A stretch of DNA of 64,000 bases, taken from assembly GCF_033115175.1 (NCBI RefSeq), contig NC_084827.1, forward strand, positions 24,856,001 to 24,920,000. The letters run 5' to 3'. Positions within the stretch are counted from its first letter, which is position 1. Every line of letters starts with the position of its first letter. This DNA is from Lepus europaeus. Its lineage: Eukaryota > Chordata > Mammalia > Lagomorpha > Leporidae. This document shows, one piece after another, positions 24,203-36,010 of this stretch. Position numbers and translations under genes: made by a program. Under the pieces are notes generated by a model. That model saw only the letters and a list, made by a program, of their open reading frames with translations. It ran no database searches and had not been told where the DNA came from.

Positions 24203-24571
24203 TTTTTTTTGTTTGTTTTGTTTTGCTTTTTTTGTTTTTGTTTTTGTTTTTTTGACAGGCAGAGTGGATAGTGAGAGAGAGAGACAGAGAGAAAGGTCTT
24301 CCTTTTAGCCGCTGGTTCACCCTCCAATGGCCGCTGCGGCCAGCGCATCGTGCTTATCCGAAGCCAGGAGCCAGCTGCTTCTCCTGGTCTCCCATGGGGT
24401 GCAGGGCCCAAGGACTTAGGCCATCCTCCACTGCCTTCCCGGGCCACAGCAGAGAGCTGGCCTGGAAGAGGGGCAACCGGGGTAGAATCCGGCGCCCCAA
24501 CCGGGACTAGAACCCGGTGTGCCGGCGCCGCAAGGCGGAGGATTAGCCTGTTAAGCCACAGCACCTGCCAA
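24203..24571 (-). repeat. C-type SINE
   Basis: T-rich tail with TTTTG units, GACAGGCAGAGTGGATAG, and GC-rich head complement (GTGCCGGCGCCGCAAGGCGG). AAAAATG flanks both sides. Confidence 0.9.
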
Positions 24572-25572
24572 AAATGTTTAAAAATAGATTAAAAAATAGA
24601 TTTTAATTTCCAAATGCAATCTTTAGATGATCTCCTAACACACTAAGAAAATTCAGAAATGTTCCAATCACAGATTTTACGTTAGACTAAAGATGCATTG
24701 AGCTTGCTCTGAAATGCCTATGTCAAAGGCAGAAGTAATTCCACCTAGAATCACAGAACCCTACAATATATTGTGAGAGAGAAATAGTGCTCCTTGAAGA
24801 ATGGGATTTTTATTCAAATACACATAAGAGGGAACATGAAATCTATGATGAACATTAGACCTTTGCGTAGCTTGGGTAAGAGGCTTTACTCCATGAAAAA
24901 GACACTGGAGGATTTCCCTGTTAGACATTCCCGGCATCTGCAATTCTAATATGTAGAAAAATTCAAGGAATGTGCTAATCTAGGAAGACTAAGCTTTCAA
25001 CAAACAAGTAATTACAGGCAATCATTCCAGTATAAATATAACTTTAATTGCTAACTTTGTTAATACTTTTCTCAAGAAAGAATCAGATTTAAATATAAAT
25101 TTAAACATAAATTTATTACTATGAAATGTGTGTTACGTATTATGAGTCTCAGAAAAATCAACAAGGATGTGAATACTGAAACTTTGCACGTGACTTTTTA
25201 TAACCTTATTTGTTGAGGGTTTCTCTTCTCCATTTAGCACCTCTTACATGTTTTTCCCACGACTTTACATAAATGTGGGTCCTTCAATGAGAGCTTCCGT
25301 CCATCATCAAACTGAATTCCAATTTACAAACAAGACTGAAATAAATCATGCAGCCAAGCTTTCTTACATTTACCAGTAAGATAAGTATCTCAAGTAACAA
25401 TGCTTCTAATGTAAATCAAACTTTTTGGGAGAATTCCAAAATTTTTAATAAAACATGGCAACCCAGCATCATTTGTTCTGTCTGGTTGGTGTGTAACAGC
25501 GTTGCATTCTAATGTGAAAGACAAAATGTAAGTGATATGGAAAGGGAAGTTCAATTAAAATTAGCTTTCCTC
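24572..25572. other. Intergenic, no recognised feature
   Basis: Unassigned AT-rich sequence up to the target site of the insertion at 25573. Confidence 0.4.
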
Positions 25573-26319
25573 AGCCATTGTAATCCATAAGCTATACTTT
25601 GGAAATTTATATTCATTAAATAAAGGTTAAAAAAAAGGGAGGGGGATAGGTTGAAGAACTATACAAAAGAAGAAACATAATGGGCCAATAACTATCTGAA
25701 AAGCACTCACCCTCTCCACTAGTTAAGAATACAAATTTTGGAGCTAGCATTTTGGTGAAACATCCTAAACTGCCACATGCAATGCCAGCATCTCATATCA
25801 TAGCACCAGCACCAGTTAGAGTCCCTATTGCTTCGCTTCCCATCCAGTTCCCTGCTGATGTGCCTGGGAAGGCAGTGAAGTATGGCTCAGGTACTTGGGC
25901 CCTTGCCACCCACATGAGAGACCTGGATGGAGTTCTCATCTCCTCTATTCCACCTCACCATTGAGACCATTTGGGGAATGAGCCAGTGGGTGGAATATCT
26001 TTCTCTCTCAAAGTAGTAAAGCTTTTTAACTTTTATAAGTGGTATAAATTTTGAAATCTATGTATATATGTACAAAATTAGAATAGCAATATCATAGATC
26101 ATCACTATAAATCATGTGAATATGAAGGTAACTGACATTTCTTAGATATTCAATAAATAATTGGTAAATTCTGTTAAAATAGACTTATGTTGACATTTAG
26201 GCAATTAGAGTTAAAATTATATCTTCATTTTCTCAGAATTTTAAATGTTATTACAGATTTGAACTCACAACATGTTTTATATATTTAATACATTCAATAA
26301 ACTGTAATCTTTCAGAAAA
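25573..26319 (+). mobile_element. L1-mobilised unit with an apparent 3' transduction
   Basis: It starts with only about 65 bases of L1 3' end (ending ATTCATTAAATAAAGGTT and A8), continues for about 680 bases of non-L1 sequence including a SINE, and ends with AATAAA at 26296-26301 and a second A8 run at 26316-26323. The 16-base repeat AAAATTAGCTTTCCTC flanks the whole unit at 25557-25572 and 26320-26335. Confidence 0.8.
25740..26010 (+). repeat. C-type SINE inside the transduced segment
   Basis: GGAGCTAGCATTTTGGTG head, CAATGCCAGCATCTCATATC, GAATGAGCCAGTGGGTGG and a short CT end. It came along with, or inserted into, the transduced sequence. Confidence 0.75.
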
Positions 26320-26335
26320 AAAATTAGCTTTCCTC

Positions 26336-28560
26336 TAAGAAAACGTATTTCCAAAAGCAATCTTTACTTTTGAAAAATAGAACAAAAAGTATATTGTATA
26401 TTTGTATATAAAATGTACAAATGTATATTTGTATAAACAGGTAAAAGAGAGAATCAAAATTATTTCTATTTCAACATGTGCCCATAGAAAGGACAAAAGT
26501 TTTGCTTAAAATGTTTATGCTTTGTTTTATTGTGTGGTGCTTGGGAAAAAGAAAGCCTATAGATTAGTTAATCCAAGGCTGGCAATTAAGGAGTTACAGA
26601 TGCCAACTTTAATTTCCTAGACTATTTTCAAATCTTTACTTTACATTTGCTAATGTAGCTCCTGGAAAATCTATCTAAATATACACATGAGGGATCTTCT
26701 AAAAGATTATGGAAAATATATATTATGAAAAAAAACTATGCATAAGTTTCAAAAATGTCTGCACCAAGCTAAACCTCTTTCAATCCCATTTTCCATGAAT
26801 GTTTTGAAGTATCATCATACATATATACATATTTTTCCTCCTCACAATTTTATACAAGTTTTTATTTAAAAGGCCTTTTGATAATCATCTCTAAATATTC
26901 AGTCACTTTATTACTATTTGGAAAGAAAATATAAAACTTATCTTTATGACCAAAAAATATCCCTTTTCTGAAGTCTTTCAAATTTCCTGTTTCTTAAAAG
27001 TTATTCTTGCCAATAACAGTTCTCTAGTACTGCCCAACACAGTATATATGGTAATAATACAACACACCATGGTAAGTACAGTAACTGTGGAAAACAGTTC
27101 ATTAAAGATTATGCAATAATAAAATCTTTAGTAAATGAATTTGTACTGCAATGGCAAACATTTATGTTTATAAGTTAGCTTGAGGAATTATTCATGACTA
27201 TCAGTTATATAAAATATAGCCATATAGTCATACATGACTCATTAACTAGGCATTCCTATGACTTACTTGCAAGTAGTTTGTTAACCTACTTTGTGGAATA
27301 CATTTTGATGCTGTTAAATTGAGTATGGATTATGATAATCCAATAGACTGTAAAAGCTATTTCTTAGAGAAACTGCATACATAGGTAAGATGAAGCAAAA
27401 CTTGGGTAGTTTTAAAGTAAGAATTATTTTACAATGTAAAGTTATAGTAAAAAGCAAGCTGGAATTTTACCTATAATTATCAATGGCAAATGTAATTCTT
27501 TGGGTGTTAGGTTCATAAATTCAAGCCTATATTTTGAAAAGTATTGCATTTGAAAAACAAATACAGTTAAGTTAAGCTTATGAAGATATTGGGGTATTGC
27601 AAGAAATTAAAATTAGCTTTCATCTAAGAAAACATATTTCTAAAAGCAATCTTTTACAAATTTTTAAAATAGAGCAAAAATTATATTTACCTTTGTTTTT
27701 GTTTGCTGCTGGTCCTTTAGTCACCTGGGGCAAAGCAGAGGTTGAGCGGCAAAGGATGCCCCATCGGCTCAAAGAAACATGTTATTACAGGGGTGACTCA
27801 GGCCTCCAAGTTAAACTGGAAGCTTGCATTAAGTCTCTTTAAAACTGGAGTCAGAGTCTCTTAAAAAGCATCTTGGTATAAATGACCATTGCTTTCTGAA
27901 AATACCCAGTTTAAATTCACCGACTTCAGAAGGAAGAAAGAAAACTTTGATTGAGACTTTAGTTGGAAAACAGGGATGTGACAAGCACTATATATTTAAG
28001 ACATCCAGATTAAAGAGAAAAAAGGGGGTTTTGTGAAGTACAACTTATATTATTTTAAAAATAGATTCTAATATGCTATTTCTGATAATGGATTAACTGA
28101 CCCTTGGTGGAACATTAGGCATTATTCTGAGAAAATACAGCATGAATTTACCAGAACTAATGGCTTAATATGGTAGGCTGAACATATGTATGTATTTATT
28201 GTGTAGTCATTAGCACATGAATTATACACACACACATACATACACACAAACACAAGAAAGAGCGGCATGATTCAAAGACTGGTAAAACTGAGTAAGCCAG
28301 AAATTCTTAAAAAGTAAAAAAAAAAAAAAGCTTCAAAAAAGTTAAAAATCAAGAACAAACAAAAACAATAATAGAAAGTTACTCTTGAAATAGGTGTTGT
28401 CCCTTCCACTGAAAAGAGAAATCTTGAGATCTGAAAATTGAAAGTGGATGGAGTATCTATTATCAGAGCAATCAATTAAGATATTTCTTCCAGTACAATT
28501 AAACTGGTCAAAACTTTCAGTGCCCCAGCAAGTGTAGAATGTCAAGTGTAAGAAAAAGAG
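26336..28560. other. Intergenic AT-rich stretch
   Basis: No gene. A short diverged local duplication pairs about 26320-26400 with about 27607-27690 (AAAATTAGCTTTC-TCTAAGAAAAC and following). A (CA)n run is at 28228-28255. The rest is unassigned. Confidence 0.45.
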
Positions 28561-28990
28561 GCTCAGAACAGAGAGGAGGCAGAGCACGAATTTGCAGCCA
28601 GACTGAATTTATTCAGAGAAAATAAATACACAGAGGTGGGTTACAAATCACAGGTGTGCACATTGATGGAACACGTGGCAGAAGGCCCAAAAGGGGGTGA
28701 CCAACTGCCAGTGTGCACAGACTGAACACGTGGCAGAGGGCCCAGACCCCAGCAGGCTGGGCCTTTTTATATCTAGGGATGGGGGTGGGGGACAATAGGT
28801 GGAGGCAAGCTTCTCCACACTGGTTCTTCAGGTTTGGCTTGCGAGCTTTCAAACTTGGAAAAGAATGCAGGGGGTGGTGTGGGAAAAATACAGGATGTGA
28901 GACTGGTCTCTTGAAAAAAGGCAGGGGTAACAGGAACCTAAAATGGCTAAGGCTAATGTCCTTATTCCATAATCCTGACTCTGAGTATAC
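28561..28990 (-). repeat. ERV LTR with TATA box and a tandem 57-base duplication
   Basis: On the minus strand: TATA box GATATAAAAAGG (28762-28775), then two copies of a CACGTG-containing unit about 57 bases apart (GTGTGCACA at 28654 and 28711; CACGTG near 28672 and 28728), a CTGAATAAATTC polyadenylation signal (28604-28613), and a CT-rich end. The outer boundaries are approximate. Confidence 0.7.
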
Positions 28991-30099
28991 ATAAGGAGAT
29001 GGGGTGCTGGTTTCCTTATGGCTTGGAAGATACATCATAAGGGAGCTGTTAACCTCCTTAGGGAAAGATACCCTCTTGACTTCCATTACCTAACTGGCCT
29101 GAGAGGAGGGCTGGCCTTAATAAGAGGTTAGTACTGAATGGGTGGCATCTCAAAGCATATCTACAGCTCTGCCTGGATTGTTACTGACCCTAGGCCGTCC
29201 CCCCGATGATGGTGGTTACTTTGGAAGCTGGGCAGAGTGAAGTGCTTTTTCACGATGGGTGGTGTTGAAATCAGGCTTCACTGCATTTGAACAGCAGGCA
29301 GAGTCCTTTCAGGAGCTGCTTGTTGGGGGAGGTACAAAGCACTTGCATGAACCCGGATAGGATTGGGCCAGAAGATATGAGAAAACCTCCTGAGTGAAGT
29401 TTACAATGCAGTGTTAGGAGCTTGGAATGTCCCAGGTGCAATAAGCATTCTGCTAGCCTTTACACTCTCTGCATCCAGGAGGAGCGAGTGGCAGGACAGA
29501 GGAGAGGGAGGGGTCAGGAAGAGGAAAGAGACAGTGTGTGGGGAAGAGCCAGACAGGGGAGCAGGGCAAATAGAGGGTCCTGTTTCTGAGGTGGCAGCAC
29601 CCTTGAGGGAACAGCAGAGCAGAAGACAGGAAAGTCTAGGGCTCAAGAGAAGGCCCCAAGCCTTTTTCCTGCCAGAGGGTTTGGAATGAGGGAAGATGAC
29701 CTCCATGGCAGGCCACCACAAAACACACCAAACGCTGGAGTAAGTATTGATGGGGAAAACCTGACAGGTTGGAAGGGGAGAGCTAAATCAAAGGGCCTAG
29801 GTCAGAAAACAGACCTTGCTATAGACTCGAAGAGGTGAACGAATGGGAACAGCTAATCCCATTAGGGTGCGGGTGGGGTTGCCGCTTATGATTGGGCCAT
29901 TGGGTCACCTGACTCCTAACAAGCCAGCTGGGTCCTGGAGAGGCCAAGATGACGTCCGGGGCTTTAGATAAGACGGCACCATATCACTAACACTCTGAGG
30001 AGGGCTAAGGCTTAGATGTACGGGAATCAGGGGCTGCAGATGGAGGGTCAGGAGAATCCTGGGTTGGAAGGGCGGAGGGTCCATATCACAGAGAGAGTG

Positions 30100-30676
30100 G
30101 GACGAAGGAGAGAACAGTGGGGTGGAGGGCCTTCAGGGAGGCTTTCCTCCCTTTAGGAGAGCAGTATAGAGAGAGTTCAGGGGAGAAGAGGGTGGAGGGG
30201 CGGCAACTGCCCCTGTTGCTGCTGGTGAGAGGGAGGAGAAGGCACCGAAGAGAGAGAGGCATGGAGTGAGCCAAGGGCTGTGTGTTCCTGACATGCTGAC
30301 TTCTCAGGTAAAGAAAGAGAAGGCAGAGGTGGGGATGTAGAAGATTTAAGGGGATGCTCCAGGCCTTCTTCTTCCATGAGAAGTTGGAATGTGGAAAGCT
30401 GACCCCAGAGGAGGAAAAAAACTTGGAATAGGAGACCTCTGACCATTTGCCATTTTTCTGTGTAAAACTATTAAGGTCACGCAGAATTTAGAGATCAAAG
30501 GTGCTGAATTCTGGCCATTTTGAGTCATTGCCTCATTCATAGTGTGACCAAATTTTAGTACAGAGGTTAATTAATTGCTTCCACTTCATCTTTCCCTTTA
30601 GAACCAGCTTGCGAAAGCTTTTTAAGAGGCAGGCCAGAGGGGAGTTGGGTGAAATATGAGAAATTTTAGAACCCAT
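30100..30676 (-). pseudogene. ERV gag 5' part (matrix-like), broken
   Basis: Starts at the ATG at 30676 (complement of CAT at 30674-30676). The first 40-odd codons read open, followed by an in-frame stop within the conserved matrix block; a further part reads on in the same pattern. This is a decayed viral gag. Only the family-level match is claimed. Confidence 0.65.
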
Positions 30677-31371
30677 GGATTAGGCAAAATATGGCTTGAG
30701 AGAAGAGACTCCTTTCACAAGGTACCCCCAACCGAGAACCTAAATTCTGAGTCCTCTAAGAGGACAGAATGAGAATCTCCACACTTAGACCAGCATCCCA
30801 GTTCTAAGCTGTGGTGAATGGGCATTTCCCCCAAGCGAGGGAAACCGACTGAACACCTTGGGCCCTAAAAGGGGGATGAACCAGGCACATGTCACCAGAG
30901 TGCGTTTGAGGCAATGGAGGCCTCACTTACTAATCCAATGGGTCAGGAATGAGATCTGGCAAAAGGCTCTGGCTATAAACTCATTGGGAAAATGAGGACA
31001 TGCAAGTGGGAGTGAGAAAGTGACTAAGGCTGTTCTCAACTTTTCTGGGAGGTTTTGGAAAAGTATCTCTCAGGCCCATCCAGGTCACTCCAAGGAGGAT
31101 AGCCAGGGGAATCCTGGAAGTTGTGCCCTTCCCTCCCAACCCTTGAGGAGAAGCCAAGTCAGAAATGAAAGTAGAGAGGGAGATAGACTCTTAGATATCC
31201 TGTCAGGCTGTCAGGGTCTGGTTTTCATCAGGAGAAGTTCAAGCCTCACCAGAGAGGACCTGGTCAGAGGCTCTCAGTCATCCACCAGGTTATTCTCAGT
31301 CCCATGCAACCATGGTATCTCTCTTGATAGGAAAACGAAGATGATATGGAAGAACAAATAAGAGGTGGGCA

Positions 31372-31583
31372 GGGATTCATCGTCTTTCTGGGAATAGCTT
31401 ATTTCACTCAACATGATGTTCTCCAGTTGAGTCCATGTTGTTGCAGATGGTAGAATTTCATTCTTTTTTTATACTTGTGTATACTTACTTGTGTTACTTA
31501 CTTGTGTGTGTGTGTATGTATATATATATATGTGTGTATGTATGTATATATTCCAGTTTTGCCAGCATTGTTTGTTGAAAAAA
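31372..31583 (-). mobile_element. Old antisense L1, 3' part (segment 1 of 4)
   Basis: Complement of a diverged L1 end (CTTATTTCACTCAACATGATG and TCCAGTTTTGCCAGCATTG), with a (TG)n/(TA)n run at 31503-31548. The same L1 resumes at 34557, 38480 and 40583; younger elements separate the parts. Confidence 0.75.
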
Positions 31584-32183
31584 GGAATTAAAGGGATAAA
31601 AATTGGGAAGAAAGAAGGCAAACTATTCCTCTTTGCAGATGATATGATTCTTTATTTAGAGATTCCAAAGAACTCTACTAAGAGACTATTGGCACTCATA
31701 GAAGAGTTTGGCAAAGTAGCAGAATATAAAATCAATACACAAAAATCAACAGCCTTTGTATACACAGGCAATGCCACAGCTGAGAAAGAACTGCTAAGAT
31801 CAATCCCATTCACAATAGTTACAAAAATAATCAAATACCTTGGAATAAACTTAACCAAGGATGTTAAAGATCTCTACGATGAGAATTACAAAATCTTAAA
31901 GAATAAAATAGAAGAGGATACCAAAAAAGGGAAAAATCTTCCATGCTCATGGATTGGAAGAATCAACATCATCAAAATGTCCATTCTACCAAAAGCAATT
32001 TATAGATTCAATGTGATACCAATCAAAATACCAAAGACATTCTTCTCAGATCTGGAAAAAATGATGCTGAAATTCATATGGAGGTACAGGAGACCTCGAA
32101 TAGCTAAAGCAATCTTGTACAAAAAAACAAAGCTGGAGGCATCACAATACCAGACTTCAAGACATACTACAGGGCAGTTATAA
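31555..32183 (+). pseudogene. L1 ORF2 reverse-transcriptase fragment
   Basis: About 205 codons of L1 ORF2 covering the F-ADD palm motif and the thumb region ([15 protein letters not shown]...). It lacks the endonuclease and the RT N-terminus because the copy is 5'-truncated, and the frame breaks after 32183. Not a host gene. Confidence 0.9.
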
Positions 32184-34548
32184 TCAAAACAGCATGGTAC
32201 TGGTACAGAAACAGATGGGTAGACCAATGGAACAGATGAGAAACATCAGAAATCAATCCAAACATCTACAGCCAACTTATATTTGATCAAGGATCTAAAA
32301 CCAATCCCTGGAGCAAGGACAGTCTATTCAATAAATGGTGCTGGGAAAACTGGATTTCCACATGCAAAAGCATGAAGCAAGACCCCTACCTTACACCTTA
32401 CACAAAAATCCACTCAACATTGATTAAAGACCTAAATCTATGACCCGAAACCATCAAATTATTAGAGAACATTGGAGAAACCATGCAAGATATTGGCACA
32501 GGTAAAACTTCTTGGAAAAGAACCCAGAGGCACAGGCAGTCAAAGCCAAAATTAACAATTGGGATTACATCAAATTGAGAAGTTTCTATACTGCAAAAGA
32601 AATAGCAAAGTAAAGAGGCAACAGCAGAATGAGAAAAAATATTTGCAAATTATGCAACCAATAAAGAACTAATAACCAGAATCTATAAAGATATCAAGAA
32701 ACTCCACAACAACCAAAAAACCCACTTGAGAGATGGGCCAAGGACCTAAAAAGACATTTTTTAAAGGGGAATTCCAAATGGCCAACAGACACATGAAAAA
32801 ATGTTCAAGATCACTAGCAATCAGGGAAATGCAAATCAAAACCACAATACGGTTTCACCTCACCCCAGTTAGAATGGCTTACATACAGAAATTTATCAAC
32901 AATAGATGCTGGTGAGGATGTGGGGGAAAAGGGACATTAATCCACTGTTGGTGGAAATGCAAACTGGTAAAGCCACTATGGAAGTCAGTTTGGAGATTCC
33001 TCAGAAACCTGAATATAGCCCTACAATACAACCCAGCCATCCCACTCCTTGGAATTAATCCAAAGGAAATTAAATTGGCAAATAAAAGAGCTGTCTGCAC
33101 CTCCATGTTTATTGCAGCTCAATTCACAATAGCTAAGACTTGGAATCAATCTAAATGCCCATCAACAGAAGACTGGATAAAAAATTATGGGATATGTAAT
33201 CTATAGAATACTATATAGCAGTAAAAAAAAAAATGAAATCTGGTCATTTGCAACAAAATGGAGGAATCTGGAAAACATCATGCTGAGTGAAATAAGCCAG
33301 TCCCAAAGGGACAAATATCATATGTTCTCCCTGATCTGTGACAATTAACTGAGCACCTAAAAGGAAACTTGTTGAAGTGAAATGGACACTATTAGAAACA
33401 ATAACTTGATCAGCCCTTGTCGTGACTGTCGATGAACAACTTAATACTTTATCCCTTTTAGTATTTTTTTGTTCTACTTAATACCATTGGTTGAACTCTT
33501 TAATTAACACACACTTATTCTTAGGGGTTTAAATTTAACTGAAAAGTGATCCCTGTTAAATATAAGAGTGGGAATAAGAAAGGGAGGAGATGTACATTTT
33601 GGCACATGCTCAATCGGACTTGCCCCTAATGGTAGAGCTAGAAACGTGCCAGGGGATTCCAATTCAATCCCATTAAGGTGGCATGTACTAATGCCATCTC
33701 ATAGTCAAAGTGATCAGTTTCAGTTCATAATGGATCCTAATGATAGGATTAAGTGTCAAAGGGATCACATAAACAAGACTAGTGTCTGCTCATACTATCT
33801 GATAGAATTAAGGAGAGAACGATCCAACATGGGAAGCAAGATACACAGCAGACTCATAGAATGGCAGATGTCCTAAACAGCACTCTGGCCTCTGAATCAG
33901 CCCTTAAGGCATTCGGATCTGGATAAAAAGCCCATGAGAGCTTCTCAGGCATGGAAAGCCAAGACTGTGGAAAAAAAAAATGATGTAAATGAAAGATCTC
34001 TGCAAGTGAGATCCCAGTGGAAAGAACGGGCCATCAAAGAAGGAAGTACCTTTCTCTGAAGGGAGGAGAGAACTTCCACTTTAACTATGGCCTTGTCTAA
34101 ATAAGATTGGATTTGGCAAGCTCAAGAGGCTTCCATAGCTTGGAAGCTCAAGACAAGAGCCTCAGGTAATAACTGACATCATAAATAAGAGTGTCAATTG
34201 TTAAATCAACAACAGGAGTCACTGTGCACTTACTGCCCATGTAGGATCTCTGTCCTTAATGTGTTGTACTATGTGAATTAAAGGTAAAACTAGTACTCAA
34301 ACAGTACTTTACACTTTGTGTTTCTGTGTGGGTGCAAACTGTTGAAATCATTACTTAGTAAATACTAAGTTGATCTTCTGTATATAAAGAGAATTGAAAA
34401 TAAATCTTGATGAAGAATGGGATGGGAGAGGGAGTGGGAGATGGGATGGTTGCAGGTAGGAGGGAGGTTATGGGGGGAAAAGCCGCTATAATCCAAAAGT
34501 TGTACTTTGGAAATTTGTATTCATTAAATAAAAGTTCAAAAAAAAAAA
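31584..34548 (+). mobile_element. 5'-truncated rabbit L1: reverse-transcriptase end of ORF2 plus short-form 3'UTR
   Basis: The ORF2 frame is open from about 31555 to 32183 and includes the FADDM motif (about 31635) of the RT palm; later frames are broken by stops and indels. The 3'UTR (about 33350-34530) ends in the G-rich tail, AAATAAAAGTTC and poly(A). GAAAAAAG at about 31577-31584 and 34549-34556 is the likely target duplication. It sits inside the old antisense L1. Confidence 0.88.
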
Positions 34549-34556
34549 AGAAAAAA

Positions 34557-36010
34557 GAGATTATCCTTACCACACTGCATGGTTTGAGCAGTATGTCAAA
34601 AAATAAGTTCACTGTACGTATGTGAATGAATTTCCAGGCTCTCTATTCTGTTTCATTGATTTAGGTTTTGGTTCTTATGCCAGTACCATGTTATTTTAAT
34701 TGCTATAGCTTTGGAGTATGCTTTGAAGTCAGGTACTGTGATGCTTCCAGCTTGATTTTTTTTTTTTTTTTTTTTTTGGTTCAGGATAACTTTAGCTTTT
34801 CTGGGTCTTTTGTGATTCCACATGATGGCTTTTTCTAAATCTATAAAAAAGTCATTGATATTTTGATAAGGATTGCATTGATTCTGTAGATAGCTTTAGG
34901 TAGTATAGTCATTTTAATGATATTGAGTCTTCTGATCCATGAGCAAGGAATATCTTTCCATTTTTTTTTTTTTGTGCCCTTGATGATTTCTTTGATCAAT
35001 GTTTGATCATTTGCATTGTAGAGATCTTTTACTTCTTTGGTTAAATTTATTGCTAAATTTACTCCTATATACTTGATTTTTTGTGTGTATGTCTATTGTG
35101 GATGGAATTTCTTTCTTGATTTCTCTTTCTGTGAATTCATCATTAGCAAACAAGGAAGCTACTGTTTTTTTATGTTTATTTTGTAACCTGCAACTTTATT
35201 GAATTGGTTTATCAATTAATTCTAAGAGCTTATTGGTGAAAAGTTTAGGTTTTTCCCAGATGATATCATGTCATTTGTAAACAAATAGTTTGACTTCTTC
35301 TTTTCCAACTTTGATATCCATTATTTCTTTCTCCTCTTAGTGAAATTCCCAATACTGTATTTAATAAGAGTGGCAAAAGTGGACATCCTTGTTTTGTTCT
35401 AGATCTGAGGGAAAATGCTTTCAGCTTTTCCCATTTGGTATGATATTGGCTGTTGGCTTATGGTATACATCCTTTATAATTTTAAGGAATACTCCTACAT
35501 CTAATTTGCAAAGAGTTCTTATCATGAAGAGTTGCTGAATCTTATCAAATGCTTTCTCTGTATCTATTGAGATGACCATATGGCTTTTGTTCTTCATTCT
35601 ATTGATGTGATTTGTGATGTTTGAGTTGTGAATGTTGAACTACCCTTGCATTTCTGACATAAATCCCACTTGGTAATGATGTATGACCTTTTTGATATGA
35701 TCTTGGACTTGAATTGCTAGAATTTGTTGAGAATCTTTGTACCTATGTTCATTTAAGATATGGATTTGTGGTTTTCTTTTTGTATCATATATTTGGCTTT
35801 AATGTCAAAGTAATGCTAGTCTTATAAAACGTTTGGTAGGGTTCCATCCTGTTCAATATTTTGGAATAGTTTGAGAGTGTTACAGTTACTTTCTCTTTGA
35901 ATGCTTTATAGTAAATCATCAGGTCCCAGACTTTTCCTTGATTTAACACTTTTGATTACTGCTTCAATGACATTGCTTGTTATGAGTTTGTTTAGATTGT
36001 CTATATCTCT
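34557..36010 (-). mobile_element. Old antisense L1, ORF2 region (segment 2 of 4)
   Basis: Continuous with 31583 if the sense L1 is removed (TTGTTGAAAAAAG then AGATTATCC...). It reads as complement of ORF2 (CTGTTTCATTGATTTAGG, GCCAGTACCATG). A T-rich run is at 34757-34778. Confidence 0.85.

Larger units (their letters stand above)
28561..31370 (-). mobile_element. Class I endogenous retrovirus remnant: gag, protease trace, one LTR
   Basis: Minus-strand provirus remnant. The order from high to low coordinate is: leader (about 31370-30677), a gag matrix-type region starting at the ATG at 30676, gag middle with many stops, a gag-end/protease-like stretch (about 29330-29040), and then directly an LTR (about 28990-28561). 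I see no pol, env or 5' LTR. Gag is assigned from the matrix signature: a myristoylation-type MGS start, SPLACLL, and the downstream GKWSEV-like block. Frames are broken and it cannot encode a full protein. The protease-like stretch resembles the block inside the L1 copies at 36011 and 51575. Confidence 0.75.

Noticed and set aside
26320-27690. Possible segmental duplication (26320-26400 versus 27607-27690)
   Set aside because: Only about 80 diverged bases match and the flanks do not; too weak to call more than an old local repeat.
28613-29086. 157-codon minus-strand open frame
   Set aside because: It runs across the LTR of the endogenous retrovirus, including its TATA box and duplicated units.
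31020-31361. 113-codon plus-strand open frame
   Set aside because: It lies antisense to the ERV leader; no family match.
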